A stretch of 64,000 bases of DNA from Syncephalis fuscata (Eukaryota > Zoopagomycota > Zoopagomycetes > Zoopagales > Piptocephalidaceae): contig JAHLTZ010000037.1 in NCBI GenBank assembly GCA_025786725.1, positions 62,001 through 126,000 of the forward strand, read 5' to 3'. The notes beneath the pieces are model-generated. The model was given only the letters and a program-made list of their open reading frames with translations. It was not told the origin of the DNA and ran no database searches. A program made the position numbers and the translations under genes. Of the stretch, positions 24,299-36,546 are shown piece by piece. Within the stretch, counting starts at the first letter, position 1, and each line of letters begins with the position of its first letter.

Positions 24299-27200
24299 AT
24301 GTCTGGCGAAGAAAAAACCAATAACCATGGCGGTTTATTACAGGGAAATAATCCCATTGCTTTTAATAGCGAAAACATGCTAGCGCTATTTACACTCCAA
24401 GTGCGTTAGATATAACTGTATTTACGGCCGCTGACTTAATTGCGCATTAGATATGCCTTATTATTGGCGTAACCCGCTTGTTGCAATATCCAGCCAGTTT
24501 AATACGACAACCACGCGCCGTTGCAGAAATTGTTGGTGGCATTTTGCTTGGACCCACGGCACTTGGTCGTATTCCTGGATTTAGCAGCACACTGTTTCCA
24601 GAACAGTCGCTTCCGCTGCTGGATGTGTCGGCCAGTGTAGGACTTATATTTTTTTTAACTATGATTGGGCTTGGTATTAGCGTTAAGAAAATGATACGCA
24701 ACGCCAAAAAAACCATTGTTATTAGTATGGTGGGTCTTATACTGCCATTTAGTCTAGGAGTTGTAATGTCATTTTTGTTAGCATCGCAACTAAGTACAGA
24801 GGCGCATGAGCGCAACTTTGGTGCGTTTCTCTTCTTCTGCGGCATTTCCATGTCAATCACAGCACTTCCTTTGCTTGCTCGCATCATGTCAGAGCTTGGA
24901 TTACTTAAAACACCATTAGGGCCGGTGGTGATTGGTGCAGCAGCAGTAATCGACACATGTGCACGCTGCTTAATGGTATTTTTTACAGCTTTTACGCACA
25001 CCTATGCAGCTCATAGTGGTGCTTACGTACTGCTAGTTACCATTGCCTATGCATTAATATTAAGTTTCGTCGTGCGCCCTTTACTTATTAATTACTTTCT
25101 ACCTCGTTTTTATAATCCAGACACTGGACCCTCTCAGCTAGTGGTCACAGCAGTGATTATGCTTACACTAGTAAGCGGTTTTCTAATGAATATTCTCGGC
25201 TTCCATCCTATGATAGGCGGCCTAATGGTGGGAATTATCATTCCACATAAAGGTGGATTAGCTGTAAAACTTGCTGAACGTATCGAAGATTTAATATTAA
25301 TTATCTTTCTGCCTTTAGTAAGTATAGCTACTAGACAATTATTATTAAACTAACAGCTGATTATAACTAGTACTTTGCATTGACCGGTCTTAATTTGGAC
25401 ATTCAACTGCTTAATGATGCGTCTTCATGGGGAATAGTAATTCTTTTGGTAATTGTCAATTTAGTAGGAAAAGTGGTTGGTTGTGCTGGTGCGGCCAAAT
25501 TAACCGGAATGGAATGGCGAGAAGCACTGACGGTTGGTTTTCTTATGAATTGTAAAGGGTAAGTAGATTATATATTTTTGTGATAATAATAATAATAATA
25601 ATAATAACTGTTAATGATACGCTTTATAATAAATATTATTAATAATAATTTATTTTTTAACTCTAGACTAGTTCAATTGGTAGCATTGAATGCTGCACTA
25701 AATGCCGGTGTTATTGATCGAAAAGTATTTGCCATATTGATGATGATGTCGTTAATAACCATTATAATTACGGCACCAATGGCTCAATGGCTTTATCCGT
25801 CACACTATCAACGGCGCCTCATTCTTCGCTCTCGGCCGGTAACCAGAGCACCCTCGATTAGTCTATCGTACACAGGAGAACAAGCTGTTTCAATGAATAT
25901 ACTTTTATGTGTAACAAGAATGCGCCAAGTTTCAGGAACTATGCAACTGCTTCGTATGTTGAAGCCATTTTCAGCTGATAAACCACGTCGCATCAATAGA
26001 TTTTCACCAACAGCATCTCCACCGTCACATAATCATTTGCAGACACACACATTGCCTGACTTTTCTAGTCATCCTTTTTTTGCTAATCATCAGCAAAATA
26101 ATGACACAAATCAATCATTACACCAGTTTCTGGCATCCGCAGGTATCAACAATACCGACAATGTAGCGGAAAACAACATGCAACATATGTTTGGCAATAC
26201 GGCTACATCCAAGTCGGTAATTCATTTACTACGACTATTAGAGCTTGGTCAAAGAAATTCTACATTGATGAAATACCAACAGGCCGAATTGACCGTACGT
26301 CTTGATCCCGTTGTAAATGTTTTACAAGCATTTGCCGAATTAAACAGAATATCTACACGTGGTGCAATTATGGCAGCATCGGATCAAAAATTTGCATCAG
26401 CCGTAGCGGCTCACGCGGCCAGTATTGATGTAGACACCGTTGTTATCATGTGGTCAGCCTGTGTAGACGCAGAAACAAAACAGGAGGAGGTGCCACGAAG
26501 GCGGCTAAGAAGCGGAAGTGACGGCGCCACACGCAATGACACCATTAGCACCTTAATTCGAGATGTTAAAACACTAAAGTTAGTTGAGGGAGCATTTGCT
26601 AAAGTACACACTGGATGTGTAGCTGTTGTAGACCGTGGTCTGGGGCAACGAGAAATTAATTTACGAATGCCTCGTATACTGGCACAACCACCCGAATCGG
26701 CCTCATCGTCACAGCCTACTGCCATGGAGATTCACGAAGCTATGCTTCGACATACGGGACAAGCTGTAGAGTCTCCACCCTCCAGGCCTGATTCACCATC
26801 TTTGGTGGATAATCAGATCTCATCATCAGCACCAGCTTCTGTTTACTCAAAGGCAACACCTCATGCTGTAGCCACTGCACTTTTGCAGCATCATAATCAA
26901 TCACACCGCCTGCCTCATTCAAATTTAAATCCAAGCCACCATAGAGTTAGTATGGGTAGTGCCACTTCAACGGTTTCCAGTGTGGAGCAGCTTACCCGCT
27001 CGCTTCCAAGCTCGACGGTCCATTCCATCAATAGTATGCGCTCAATAGCATTTGCTGAAACATTACCGTTTAGCTTTAAGAATGGGGAATTTGGCAATAT
27101 CACTAACAATGACGGAAGCGACATGGGCAATGCAGCTGTGTTCTACACCGGCGGAGAAGATGGCCAATTTGCGCTTAAACTAGCGGAATTAATGGTGCAG

Positions 27201-27867
27201 AACCACGTCTTTGTCGAAGTTTACTGGTATCGCACAGTAGGCGAAGCATTACCCGACAGCCATCCAAGTAATTTTGAGACTATTCATTCACAAAACACAA
27301 CCTACGACCATTCCTTGCTAAAAAATCAGCCCAATATTATTATTAGTGACACAACTATTGTAGAACGGTCAACTAGCCAAACCACCCATTTGCGGCACGA
27401 GCTGAATAGCAGGCCGACTACTAGTCGAAGATTTACATTAGATGGGTCTGACATACGTGCAACTAATCTACACAATGATGTAGATATAAATAAGGAGCAG
27501 TTTATTGCAACTGAAAAAGCTGACACAGATGATCGCACACTACTTGGGCAATTAGATCATCGTATAGTGGTGCGGGAAGTATTTGTGCCAGCAGATGAGG
27601 TGGTAAGCGATCTTGTGGCTCGTTGTGCACAGTTTACCGGCCGGGATATTATTATCATGGGACATGGATTTACTGATCTTGTTGACGGAAAAATAGGCCG
27701 CGCTTTAGGAAGTGTGGCTACACAAGTGCTGCGCTCTCGATGCCAGGCCAGTATCATGGTGGTTCGGGCGGCCAAGCTACTATCGCCAAACGAGGTAAAC
27801 TGCTTTACGCCACCGATAATAATATTTAGTATACCATGTTTTATTCATAATTGTTTTACAGCATTAA
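24299..27867 (+). CDS. KHA1: K+/H+ antiporter, CPA2 family (KHA1-like)
   Basis: Membrane cation/proton exchanger, probably of Golgi or another endomembrane as in yeast Kha1. Exons 24299-24400, 24451-25317, 25371-25558, 25667-27794 and a two-codon exon 27862-27867; about 1096 aa. The alternative without the last intron runs to 27974 and adds a hydrophobic AT-rich tail that looks noncoding. The transport core opens with QPRAVAEIVGGILLGPTALG and has the usual dozen spans, including GFHPMIGGLMVGIIIP and TGLNLDI. The ion-site helix reads AAVIDTCARC, keeping one acidic residue where relatives have ND or DD and losing the usual Trp. The long cytoplasmic tail has two universal-stress-like halves (MNILLCVTRM ... 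and GRDIIIMGHGFTDLVDGKIG), as in Kha1 and plant CHX, separated by Ser/His-rich linkers. Confidence 0.88.
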
Positions 27868-30629
27868 CACATAGTCAAGTGCTTTTATTTATATTAATAA
27901 AATATTATTTCTCTCCTTCAAATTACGATATTACATATTACAAATTTAATGACTTTATTAATAATTTGGCGTAGCTTGTAAACTAAATGACTTGATAAAT
28001 ACAATTTAACATTTTTACGTTGCTTTATAATCAAATAATGTCAACAATAATGTTTGTATTAACAGTTAGTAACATGCACTAAAATAGATAGCTTGTTTTG
28101 TAGCCAAAATGCAGCGTTAAACTGAATTATTGCTGTTGTGTCGATGCTATCCACACTTTGACATGTATGTACGCATTGTTAATTGAATTTGTTTGGTAAA
28201 AGTAATAGCAAAGGCACAGTAATACATTGCCACTGCTTCTTTAGAATCAATCGATTTGGTTTGCGTCGCATGGCTTGGCTGTGTGGCAGCATAACAAAAA
28301 TTAATAGATGCAGTTCTACCACAGATGGGCTATACAGTGATATTGCCACATCATCTATGCAAATACTGATCAGATTGCGGCAAAGACTTATTGCATATTA
28401 GCACACTGTCAAGCTGTTGGTATACGCGTCCTTTAAGTCATCATGCGAACATGCTGTTACTGGTTATATTGCACATCAATGGTCAGCTCATACGATATAG
28501 CGTGTTGGTATCCCAGCATGGTCACAGCTTAAATAGCCTACAAAACACACACAGCCAATTATTGACATCATCATCACACGCTACTTTCTGCCAATACTCA
28601 CTACTACTTACTTTGTGCTAAACGCATTGTATTATCCATTCTATTTGTTTGCTTTAACAATTAGATATCAGCATGAAATCTTCTATTGCCGTCGTATGTA
28701 TTCTAATCGTGGCTTTGTAGCCAGCGCAGCCATAATAGATGCCAAGCCATTTCTAGCTTGTCGTGGTATGTTGTGGTTATAATAAATATGCAAATTAAAT
28801 ATTAAATAGAAAATACTAATGGCTGAGCATACATTAGTAGAGTACAAGTGGCATTGCATATTATTGATTCATATATTAAGCATATGGTATAGACTGTATA
28901 TATAACATAGAATAGCTGGAATTCTCGAGACACTGATATTGGTAGTATAATTAAACCATTAATTCTATATATTCTTGGTATATATATTCAACAAGAATCA
29001 AGACCATCTGACAGTTGTCTATTCCGTTCGTATACCAAACTTCAGCGAATGTTGCGATTTATTTGCCATTTAATCAATGATGTTATTATATCGCTAACAA
29101 GCTTTTATTTAGTTGTGCTTATTCAGCTATGCAAACTTGTAACACTATTTTAAATTAAACATGTTTATCATTATTACTACATTAGTGTTATTATCAATAA
29201 ATTATATTTGTATAAATCTAAACATCACACATGATTAGTTACACCATTTTATAACCTTACTTACATTTATATATCTAAACCACTCATATGAACAGTCAGT
29301 TAAGTATTTATACTACTTAGTTGAACACTACACTATGTATTGAGAAAGTTTTTTAATAAACAGATAAACATGTCTTTTTTAATTCAATTGCAGCCTATTT
29401 CTTGCATTTGTGTCATTGTCTCAGTTTATTTATTGGTATGCTGATACGATACTTTGCAACAAGTATTGCACGTGTACTATTATTTAATATATTTCTAGTA
29501 CTCAGGTATACTAAATATATTACGTGATTATAAGCAATATTATAAATATTATAAATACTAATTGACTACATTATGTGTAATTCACGATTAATAATTATTG
29601 TCATTTTTTATTGTTTGGCTATAATAAAATACCAATATTGTGATCGCTGAGACAATCCACGGCAGTTGGTGGCATAGAAACACCAAATATACTTTTCCTT
29701 ATTAAGAAATGGTTGCTGTTTCCATTTGCAGCTAATTAACTAAAAAGGTATTCGACAACTCAACAGCATCGTATACGCCAACTGAAGCTAACCACTATGT
29801 AATAAACAAAGTATTAATAGAATTGAGTCGAAAAATTAAAGTAATGCAATATATTTCAATTTCGAGTTTATTTAAATCATTTTATTATAAACGTTATGGG
29901 TTATTGTAAGAACACACATCGAAATTTCCAGGAACCCGAAGTAAAATAGGCAAAAATTGTGGTATCCGGATTTAATGGCGGTGTCGAGTTTCAAAAAGTC
30001 CCTTCCAGATTGCGAATTAAAAATAGATAGTTTGCCGAAGATGTTTCAAAACCGACTTTTCTTAAAAGGGTACTGTTTTGATATTCGAAATAAAGGTAAG
30101 CTTTATAAAAAAGCTGTTTTTATTTCAACTTCTTATTAAACTCGGTCTGCTATGCAATATCATCGTTATAAATAAGTCTGAAATAACCAAAAAAATATGT
30201 TTATTTCTACTATAAAATTCAAATGTAATTGAAGGTATACAGGATTAGCATTGTTCTGGCACACAAGGGGGGTAAGGCCGTTGAAGCCTTTCTTACCACG
30301 TTTTACCTGTGAAACCACTGAACTTTTCAACATTTAGACTGGCTAATAGCATTTTATTTTACAAAAATAATAGCTTCAATATTGTCTCTTTCTGCCACTA
30401 TTCAGCATATCTCTCTTCTATCTTTGAATGAAATTTCTTATTAGAACATCATCATTGTGCTCTACATTTTCACCTTCTGTTATTAAGAATATAACCGTTT
30501 ATACATATTCTTTTTACTAACGATCCCGCTATTTGCTGGCCAAATAAGCGCCACAATCATTGGTAACGCTGCTTGCCTGTCATATCAATATTATCCATCT
30601 TTAGTATAAATTATCAAATCAATTTCGTA
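27868..30629. other. Gene-poor intergenic region
   Basis: 2.7 kb, AT-rich. At 28673 an ATG opens a signal-peptide-like stretch (MKSSIAVVCILIVAL) that stays hydrophobic past one frame break into ASAAIIDAKPFLACR, then ends; it may be a short secreted-protein relic. At about 30250-30312 a G-rich patch can fold into a hairpin. The rest shows nothing recognisable. Confidence 0.4.
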
Positions 30630-32005
30630 ATGTTTATTTTTAAGCACTGTGCCTATCGTTGGCTATATCAATATCTCTTAGCTCTAGGAATTGCTGCGCT
30701 GCTATTTATCTATCTTCTATCGCAGATAATGCAGCTGCTACACCCTGTGCTAACTCATCAATGGTCTAAAGAACCCGCAAGCTTACCGGTACCAAACATA
30801 TTGCTTGTAGGGGCACAATCATCGATGGATAATTCCTTCATTACTATTACTGGCCAATCCTCAAATGCCAATACCACGGTAGATTTAAGCAAAAGACTTA
30901 TCGCATTGAAAGCAGGCACAGACTATGTAGCTGCAGACGATCATGCGACATCAGCATGGTTGCTAAATGTTGATCCTCAATGGAGACTACTACCAGCATC
31001 AGCTACCATTGATGGTCTAAATCGATTTACTCAACTTAGTATCGCTGTACAGCGTGGTAGTCCAGACCTTCCTGTCGATCCTGCCACCCAATCGTCTTTA
31101 TGGTTGGATCCTCCACGCATTTATCTGATTAGAAATTCGCTTGCTAGTCTTCCAATTAACTTACCCTCGCTTGAGACGCAACCATGGGCATTTCTTCGAT
31201 GGAATCGACGCAACTATGTTCGCTATACTGAAGAACACGAGATATTGCCCAACAATACTCGAAAGATTATAGGCGCACTCTAAGCACAACAAATTTACCA
31301 TTTTCTCGTAATATGAATAGAATAGAGCTGATTATCGCGCCGCAAATGCTTCCCACCAGAGATGGGCAGAAATATCTAGTTGCGACGCACGGTTTATATA
31401 ACAACTATTCTATCATCAACCTTTTGGAAAGTATTGTGCTTATACTGGCTATTGGTATTGTAGCTATCGTGGCCATTTTCTATCCTCAAGCCGCAAAATC
31501 CGAACCAAATTTAGTACGCGGAAATTACACCAATTACAGGAGAGAGTCTGGTTTGTTCATAAGCGCACCAGTTGCAATCAGTCACGGGCAACAGCTAACT
31601 GAAGTTAATTCGCTTACAAAATCCACTGAGTCATCGCTCCAGCTCAATAATACAAATCCGACATTAGTTGGCAACGCTGATGTGGATGCATTTTCTTCAG
31701 ATTCTAATGTAACAAAACCCGGAGCCGATGAGACGGAATTATCATCGAGCCATGAATCTGATGATGCTCTTATGGCACTTGAGGAATCTTTTTCGTCTAA
31801 ATACAGCGAGTCATTAGCAAATTCGTCAATCCAAAGAAACCGAAAATATTGCTACAATACCTATAGTGTTCAGCCATCGGATGAATGGACAAGGGATTCG
31901 CAGTACTACGAGGGATGTCAATCCGAAATCTCGATAGACATTTCTGATGGAGATATTGCAGTAGCAAGACACGCAACTATACGATCTCTTGTATCTAACA
32001 TTTGA
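30630..32005 (+). CDS. Two-span membrane protein B, function unknown
   Basis: Not recognised as a named gene. ATG 30630; intronless; about 458 aa after bridging one single-base break near 31262-31268. A short cytoplasmic start (FKHCAYRWLYQY) leads into a span (LLALGIAALLFIYLL). About 220 exposed residues with N-glycosylation motifs such as NTT follow, then a second span (SIVLILAIGIVAIVAIF) and a Ser/Asp-rich tail of about 170 aa. The order of parts is that of protein A at 11093, though direct sequence similarity by eye is weak. A shared origin is inferred from topology. It is followed in the same direction by the secreted subtilase; co-regulation is not shown. Confidence 0.6.
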
Positions 32006-32700
32006 TCCAAACTGTTTTGTGTATTTCAACCTACTGATACTTTTAATAAATCCCAAAAGCGCCATTTATGATTATCTATATGTTCAAATCGTTCGTTTAT
32101 TCTTTGTCGTACTAAACAAGTGCATAATTAGAACAGGCCAAAGCCTGAAACACGTTTGTTTGAATTTATCAAGGCAAAGAACTGGCCTGTGTTTAAATGG
32201 AACATTGGCTGAAAATAAAAATATTTATTTATTTTATTTCAGTATAAGTTATATTAGACCAGCAAGATATAAATGTACTATATATAGCTGTGATTACATC
32301 CATATTGTAACAATTGGGTCTAAAGTGTAAAGTAATTAAACGCTTCATGCTTTGCTGCACTAGACATGTCTACATTTGGCGATGAAACTGGAGACCAATG
32401 AAAATGTGATGTCTGTGCCTTGACAAATTTGCAATGACTTGGCTGCAACGTGACATGTCGCATGCCTAGTGGATTACGCCGTTCAATTAATAGCCAGTGG
32501 GCTACAACACATGTATAACTTTTCTACAATTTCCCCTCATTTTCTAGCAGTGCTGAACAAAGAAACTACATCATACCGCCTCTTTGTATCGCCTATAACA
32601 TCTTCTGAGCATAAATAAAGAATAGCTCTAATTCAGTACATTTTTTTTACTGTTTTGTCCACCAACATTTATAATAATAATAACACTTTGATTCAACAAC
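32006..32700. promoter_or_regulatory. Spacer and probable subtilase promoter
   Basis: 0.7 kb between two same-strand genes. The final 100 bases include AATAAAGAATA and an AT/CAACAA-rich leader ending at the ATG. No gene seen. Confidence 0.4.
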
Positions 32701-33885
32701 ATGAAGCTTTATTTATTTATATCATCTATAACTTTTACCTTTGCCACGTTGACCGATGGTGCCGGACCTAGACATGGCTTTGGCCAATCTGCTCCCATCT
32801 CCAAAAATCTAGCTGATCAAACTCAGAATGGCTATATTATTAAATTGAAACCAGGATTCAAGGAACAAGATTTTAATTCTCGTGTAAATGGGTTTAAATC
32901 AATGGCAAGTCGATTCCAGCATAAATACAACTATGGTAGATTTCAAGGATTTGCCAGCAAACTTTCTTCTGAAGAAATAGACTATCTTCAAAATGATGAC
33001 AGAGTAGAGTACATCGAGCCTCAAAGCATTATGTATATTGCTGGTGTTGTTAAACAGCCCGATGCGCCTGGCTGGGGACTGCCACGCATTTGCAATCGCA
33101 ATCGCAATACCGATACAACCTACGCTTACAACAGTGCTGGTGGCAATGGTGTTGATATCTGGATTATTGATACTGGCATCGATACAACAGTTCGTGATTT
33201 TGGCGGACGTGCTATGCAAGTTCGCAACTATATTCAGGGCGAGCCAAATACCGATACACATGGCCACGGCACCAGTGTAGCAGCTGTGGCTGGCGCCAAC
33301 ACCTATGGAGTTGCTAAAAGAGCTAAGCTGTATGGTATTAAAGTGATGAATAATAAAGGCCAAGGCTCGACGGCAGACATTGTTGACGCTATTCAGTATG
33401 TCACCAGCATTGCTCGTCGAGGCAAAACCGTACTTAATCTTTCGTTTACTGGTGGCGTATCTCGTGCCATTAATGACGCTATCAATGACGCCGTTGATGC
33501 TGGTGTCGCTGTCATTGTTGCTGCCGGCAATGAAAAGGTCAACGCTTGTCAAGAATCGCCGCCTTCTGCCGGTCGCGCATTTGCTGTCGCTGCAAGTACC
33601 AGTCAAGACGAACAAGCGTTGTTTTCGAATTACGGAACTTGTACAAAAATGTATGCGCCAGGCACAAATATCCGCACACTGGGTCTTAAAGGCGAATCGG
33701 TTGTGATTTCTGGTACATCCATGTCTGCACCTTTTGTAGCCGGTGCTGCAGCCATCTACATGTCTGTCTACAACTACAACAACATTAATGATTTATATAA
33801 TGCATTGATCAGAAGCGCAACTTCCAATGTTATAACAAAAATTAGCAGTAACTCGCCAAATCGATTGCTCTACAGTTTGCCTTAA
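32701..33885 (+). CDS. Secreted subtilisin-like serine protease (S8A, proteinase K type)
   Basis: Extracellular endopeptidase, 394 aa, intronless. Residues 1 to about 20 are a signal peptide. About 44-113 is an inhibitor-I9 propeptide (GYIIKLKPGF ... RVEYIEPQSIM), which folds the enzyme and is then removed. The mature domain starts near VVKQPDAPGWGLPRI. Catalytic triad: Asp157 in WIIDTGID, His189 in THGHGTSVA, Ser340 in SGTSMSAPF; the oxyanion Asn lies in AAGNE. The frame is unbroken and all key residues are present, so it should be active. Such proteases serve saprotrophic, insect-associated and mycoparasitic fungi alike, so this alone does not define lifestyle. Confidence 0.95.
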   Translation: MKLYLFISSITFTFATLTDGAGPRHGFGQSAPISKNLADQTQNGYIIKLKPGFKEQDFNSRVNGFKSMASRFQHKYNYGRFQGFASKLSSEEIDYLQNDDRVEYIEPQSIMYIAGVVKQPDAPGWGLPRICNRNRNTDTTYAYNSAGGNGVDIWIIDTGIDTTVRDFGGRAMQVRNYIQGEPNTDTHGHGTSVAAVAGANTYGVAKRAKLYGIKVMNNKGQGSTADIVDAIQYVTSIARRGKTVLNLSFTGGVSRAINDAINDAVDAGVAVIVAAGNEKVNACQESPPSAGRAFAVAASTSQDEQALFSNYGTCTKMYAPGTNIRTLGLKGESVVISGTSMSAPFVAGAAAIYMSVYNYNNINDLYNALIRSATSNVITKISSNSPNRLLYSLP

Positions 33886-34322
33886 TTTAATGCTGGTCAT
33901 TTGCTATTTAAAGCACACTAAATGACTTTAATATAAATAAACTGCTATATAGCACCAATAGCCCATAAGAAATAAACAATATTAAAACAATATTAAAAAT
34001 GTTATAGTCACAAGAATTAAAGCATAACATGTCGTCATTTTATCTAATTATTAATTATTTCTAGAGCTCGTTATTGTCGGTTCCAGCCAATAGTCAACTG
34101 TTGAGTAAATATAAATAGTCATATAGCGAGCTTACAAACAATTGTATAATTTTATGATATGCAATTATTTTCCGTAACAAATAGATTTCGTTACATGAAT
34201 TGAGTTTAAATCTAGTTACAAATGTAACTTATTACAAAGTTTTTTGAAATTATTTTTATAGAATAGAATTGATTGTAACAAACATTGCATTAATAATAAT
34301 ATTAAACATTTAAATAAAACTT
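33886..34322. other. Spacer between subtilase and Fanzor relic
   Basis: AT-rich, with AATAAA-type words just after the subtilase stop. No gene seen. Confidence 0.4.
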
Positions 34323-34945
34323 TTAAAATCTGAAAAGTCTTATTGAGACGAACCGCGTTTTCTGCGGTGATTGTACTGGTCTGAGATGGTTTGGAAAACT
34401 CTGCTGGTCTGCCATGACATCCCGATTCCACGCCACTTGGCAGTTTTGGCAGACTAAGGTGGAGTGGTGGGTATGATCATTTACAGTAATCTTTTTTATT
34501 AGGCTTTTTTCCTTACAGACATGACAAATCTATTAAATTGTTAAATTGTTAAATAAAATAATGATTACATTAAATACTTACCTGAGAAGAAAGATATTTA
34601 TCAATTTTAATGGCAACAAGGTTTCACGACACTCTCGTTGTTTCAACATTTGCCAGCACCTGTTGACAACAGCAGATCGATGGCCCTTGTATACATTGTT
34701 CTGCTTGCCAAACATTGCATCGCGAATACAATAAGTGGCATTTTGTCAGTTGTTTGTAATCTTGCTGGACACCATCCTTCTTTCTCTCTTGGTGGATCAC
34801 TATTTAATTATATATAAATAATTATTCATACTTCACAGCTTTTAAAAAGTGTAGTCATAAAATATAATCATTATGGCTATACAGTTCTTTGTATTATAAA
34901 AATCCAGAATTTACCTACTAAATGTTCCAAGTGTTGATATGGCAT
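34323..34945 (-). pseudogene. Fanzor / TnpB-like (OrfB zinc-ribbon) relic
   Basis: Reading the complement, conserved C-terminal blocks of eukaryotic TnpB homologues appear in order. They are KMPLIVF then DAMFGKQNNVYKGHRSAV and MLKQRE (34721-34623), AIKIDKYLSSQ (to 34582), a Cys4 ribbon CHVC-x21-CQNC and WNRDVMA (34529-34410). The last is the RuvC-III-like Asp block. Two single-base breaks (about 34723 and 34623) separate the three frames in exon 2. Intron-like gaps with GT/AG ends lie at 34800-34914 and 34530-34581. No RuvC-I region or credible N-terminus is visible upstream, so at least half the nuclease is missing. Fanzors are RNA-guided nucleases carried by transposons; this copy should be dead. 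A standalone zinc-finger gene is less likely, since the motif order fits only this family. Confidence 0.75.
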
Positions 34946-35309
34946 TACATAGAAAACACTATATAAGAAAATATCAAATATTATCAACAAAATATTTAAG
35001 CTTTTTCAATCCCTGACTATCCTGGCCGATTCTTAAATTGCTGTAGTTACTATTTTTATTGTATAAACGTAACAAATTACAGCCAAAGTAACCTTTATTT
35101 ATATTTATTTTATTAACTTAACATTAATTTTATCGAAAATGCCAAATAAATTGCTCAATTTACAAGATCAACTATAAATACTTGAATAATCGACTTGTCG
35201 ATTAAATTGATTTATATTTAGACTACTAGGTGTCATTTGAATTCATTCTATTACACTTTCCCTTTTCACTTGATATTTTAATTTTAATTTATTATTGATT
35301 GACTAGCTA
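34946..35309. other. AT-rich gap between Fanzor relic and repeat copy B
   Basis: No coding similarity recognised. It may hold the decayed upstream half of the Fanzor-bearing element, but no motif supports that. Confidence 0.3.
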
Positions 35310-35978
35310 CTCTAATCCCAAAGCAGCAGATCATTTTATGCAATCAATTGTAATGATTTGAATAGTTGAATTATGTTTAAATGATCATTTACAATAAACA
35401 CTAATGCAATATAGTAACATTATTATTTCCATAAAATAAAATGTAACGGAGCATCGTATCAGTAGCTGCTATTTTAAACATTTAAATAAATAATGTAACA
35501 TACTATTTGATTTCATTGAAATATTTGAGGTTGATTATTGTTGTTGTTGGCCATGTGTAGAAAGATTGATCGAATATTAATAAAAGCCATATGATTGATT
35601 CCATGTCATTCCGCATTTGTTCTATTGCATCTATGTACAACATGGATTGTTGCATCTGAATGCCTTTCTATTTTCTAATATTCTACTATTGTATTTTGGG
35701 CATATTTGCGATGTAAGATCAAGATTAATATAATTATTATAAAAGTTGTTTATTAAACAGTCATTTTCCTATAGCTAATCTGACTAAATAAATGGCATTT
35801 TGAACAATTAATATCATAATGACAATAAAGACAACTAATTACATATTATATTGATAATTACACATGAATCAATTAGTGTTGGATGTAATATTATGCATGT
35901 TATAGTGATAAATGAATGTTTAGTTGTATTTAAAGCGAAGAGATGAAATGGATAAATAAAATGTAAAGTCAAGTATAA
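35310..35978 (-). repeat. Dispersed noncoding repeat, copy B (inverted)
   Basis: Reverse complement of the unit at 183-885, with long identical blocks and scattered changes; it lacks the extra AT bases seen in copy A. It lies about 365 bp beyond the Fanzor relic. The two copies could recombine and invert the 34 kb between them. Confidence 0.85.
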
Positions 35979-36546
35979 TAACTTCCATGTATTAATTTAT
36001 TAGTAGACTCATGGGATTCAGTGTCAAAAGATCAAAGCTAACATTTTTTACTTGATTGAACTACACATTGTTGTTCTACTAAACATGGAGCTGGATGGTG
36101 AGTGACATTAAATAATCAAATTATACTGCTTTAAATACTTTACAGTAATAATAACATAAATTAACATTTATTTATTATATTTTATTGTAAGTAACCTGAA
36201 ATGCTATACCATTTATTAACACTAATATCAAATATTGAAAATAGTGCTGATTAATTAAGATTCTGGTTGATTCAATCAGAGTTGATATGCCACTACTTTG
36301 ACAAACCACTTTTCAGTAGTAAAAACTGATTGATGGTTTGTTATGCGAATTAATAAATTTTTGTCCCAGTTTGAAGCTAACGAGTCAAAGTGCGGTAGCT
36401 TCTGGATAATAATTGTACGATTCTTTGTAACAAGATAAACAATTATGATTAAGACAAATATTAGCTTTAATTTACAGCATTTAGCAATAATAAAATACGC
36501 TTAAATTGATAAAATAAAATACATTTTTAGAGCAATGTTCGCATTA
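35979..36546. other. Intergenic, downstream of ZC4H2-like gene
   Basis: AT-rich 0.57 kb. Nothing recognised besides likely 3' flank of the minus-strand gene. Confidence 0.4.

Noticed and set aside
34600-34740. Copper-fist DNA-binding domain, from a CIQG / GHRS-like string
   Set aside because: Cys and His spacing do not fit a copper fist, whereas the downstream ribbon and WNRD block fit Fanzor/TnpB in order.
34582-34799. In-frame TGA in one reading of the relic exon, suggesting TGA recoding or a nonsense mutation in a Cys-rich gene
   Set aside because: That reading is the wrong frame for most of the exon. The Fanzor motifs follow three frames joined by single-base breaks, and TGA is a normal stop in other genes here (for example 13341-13343).
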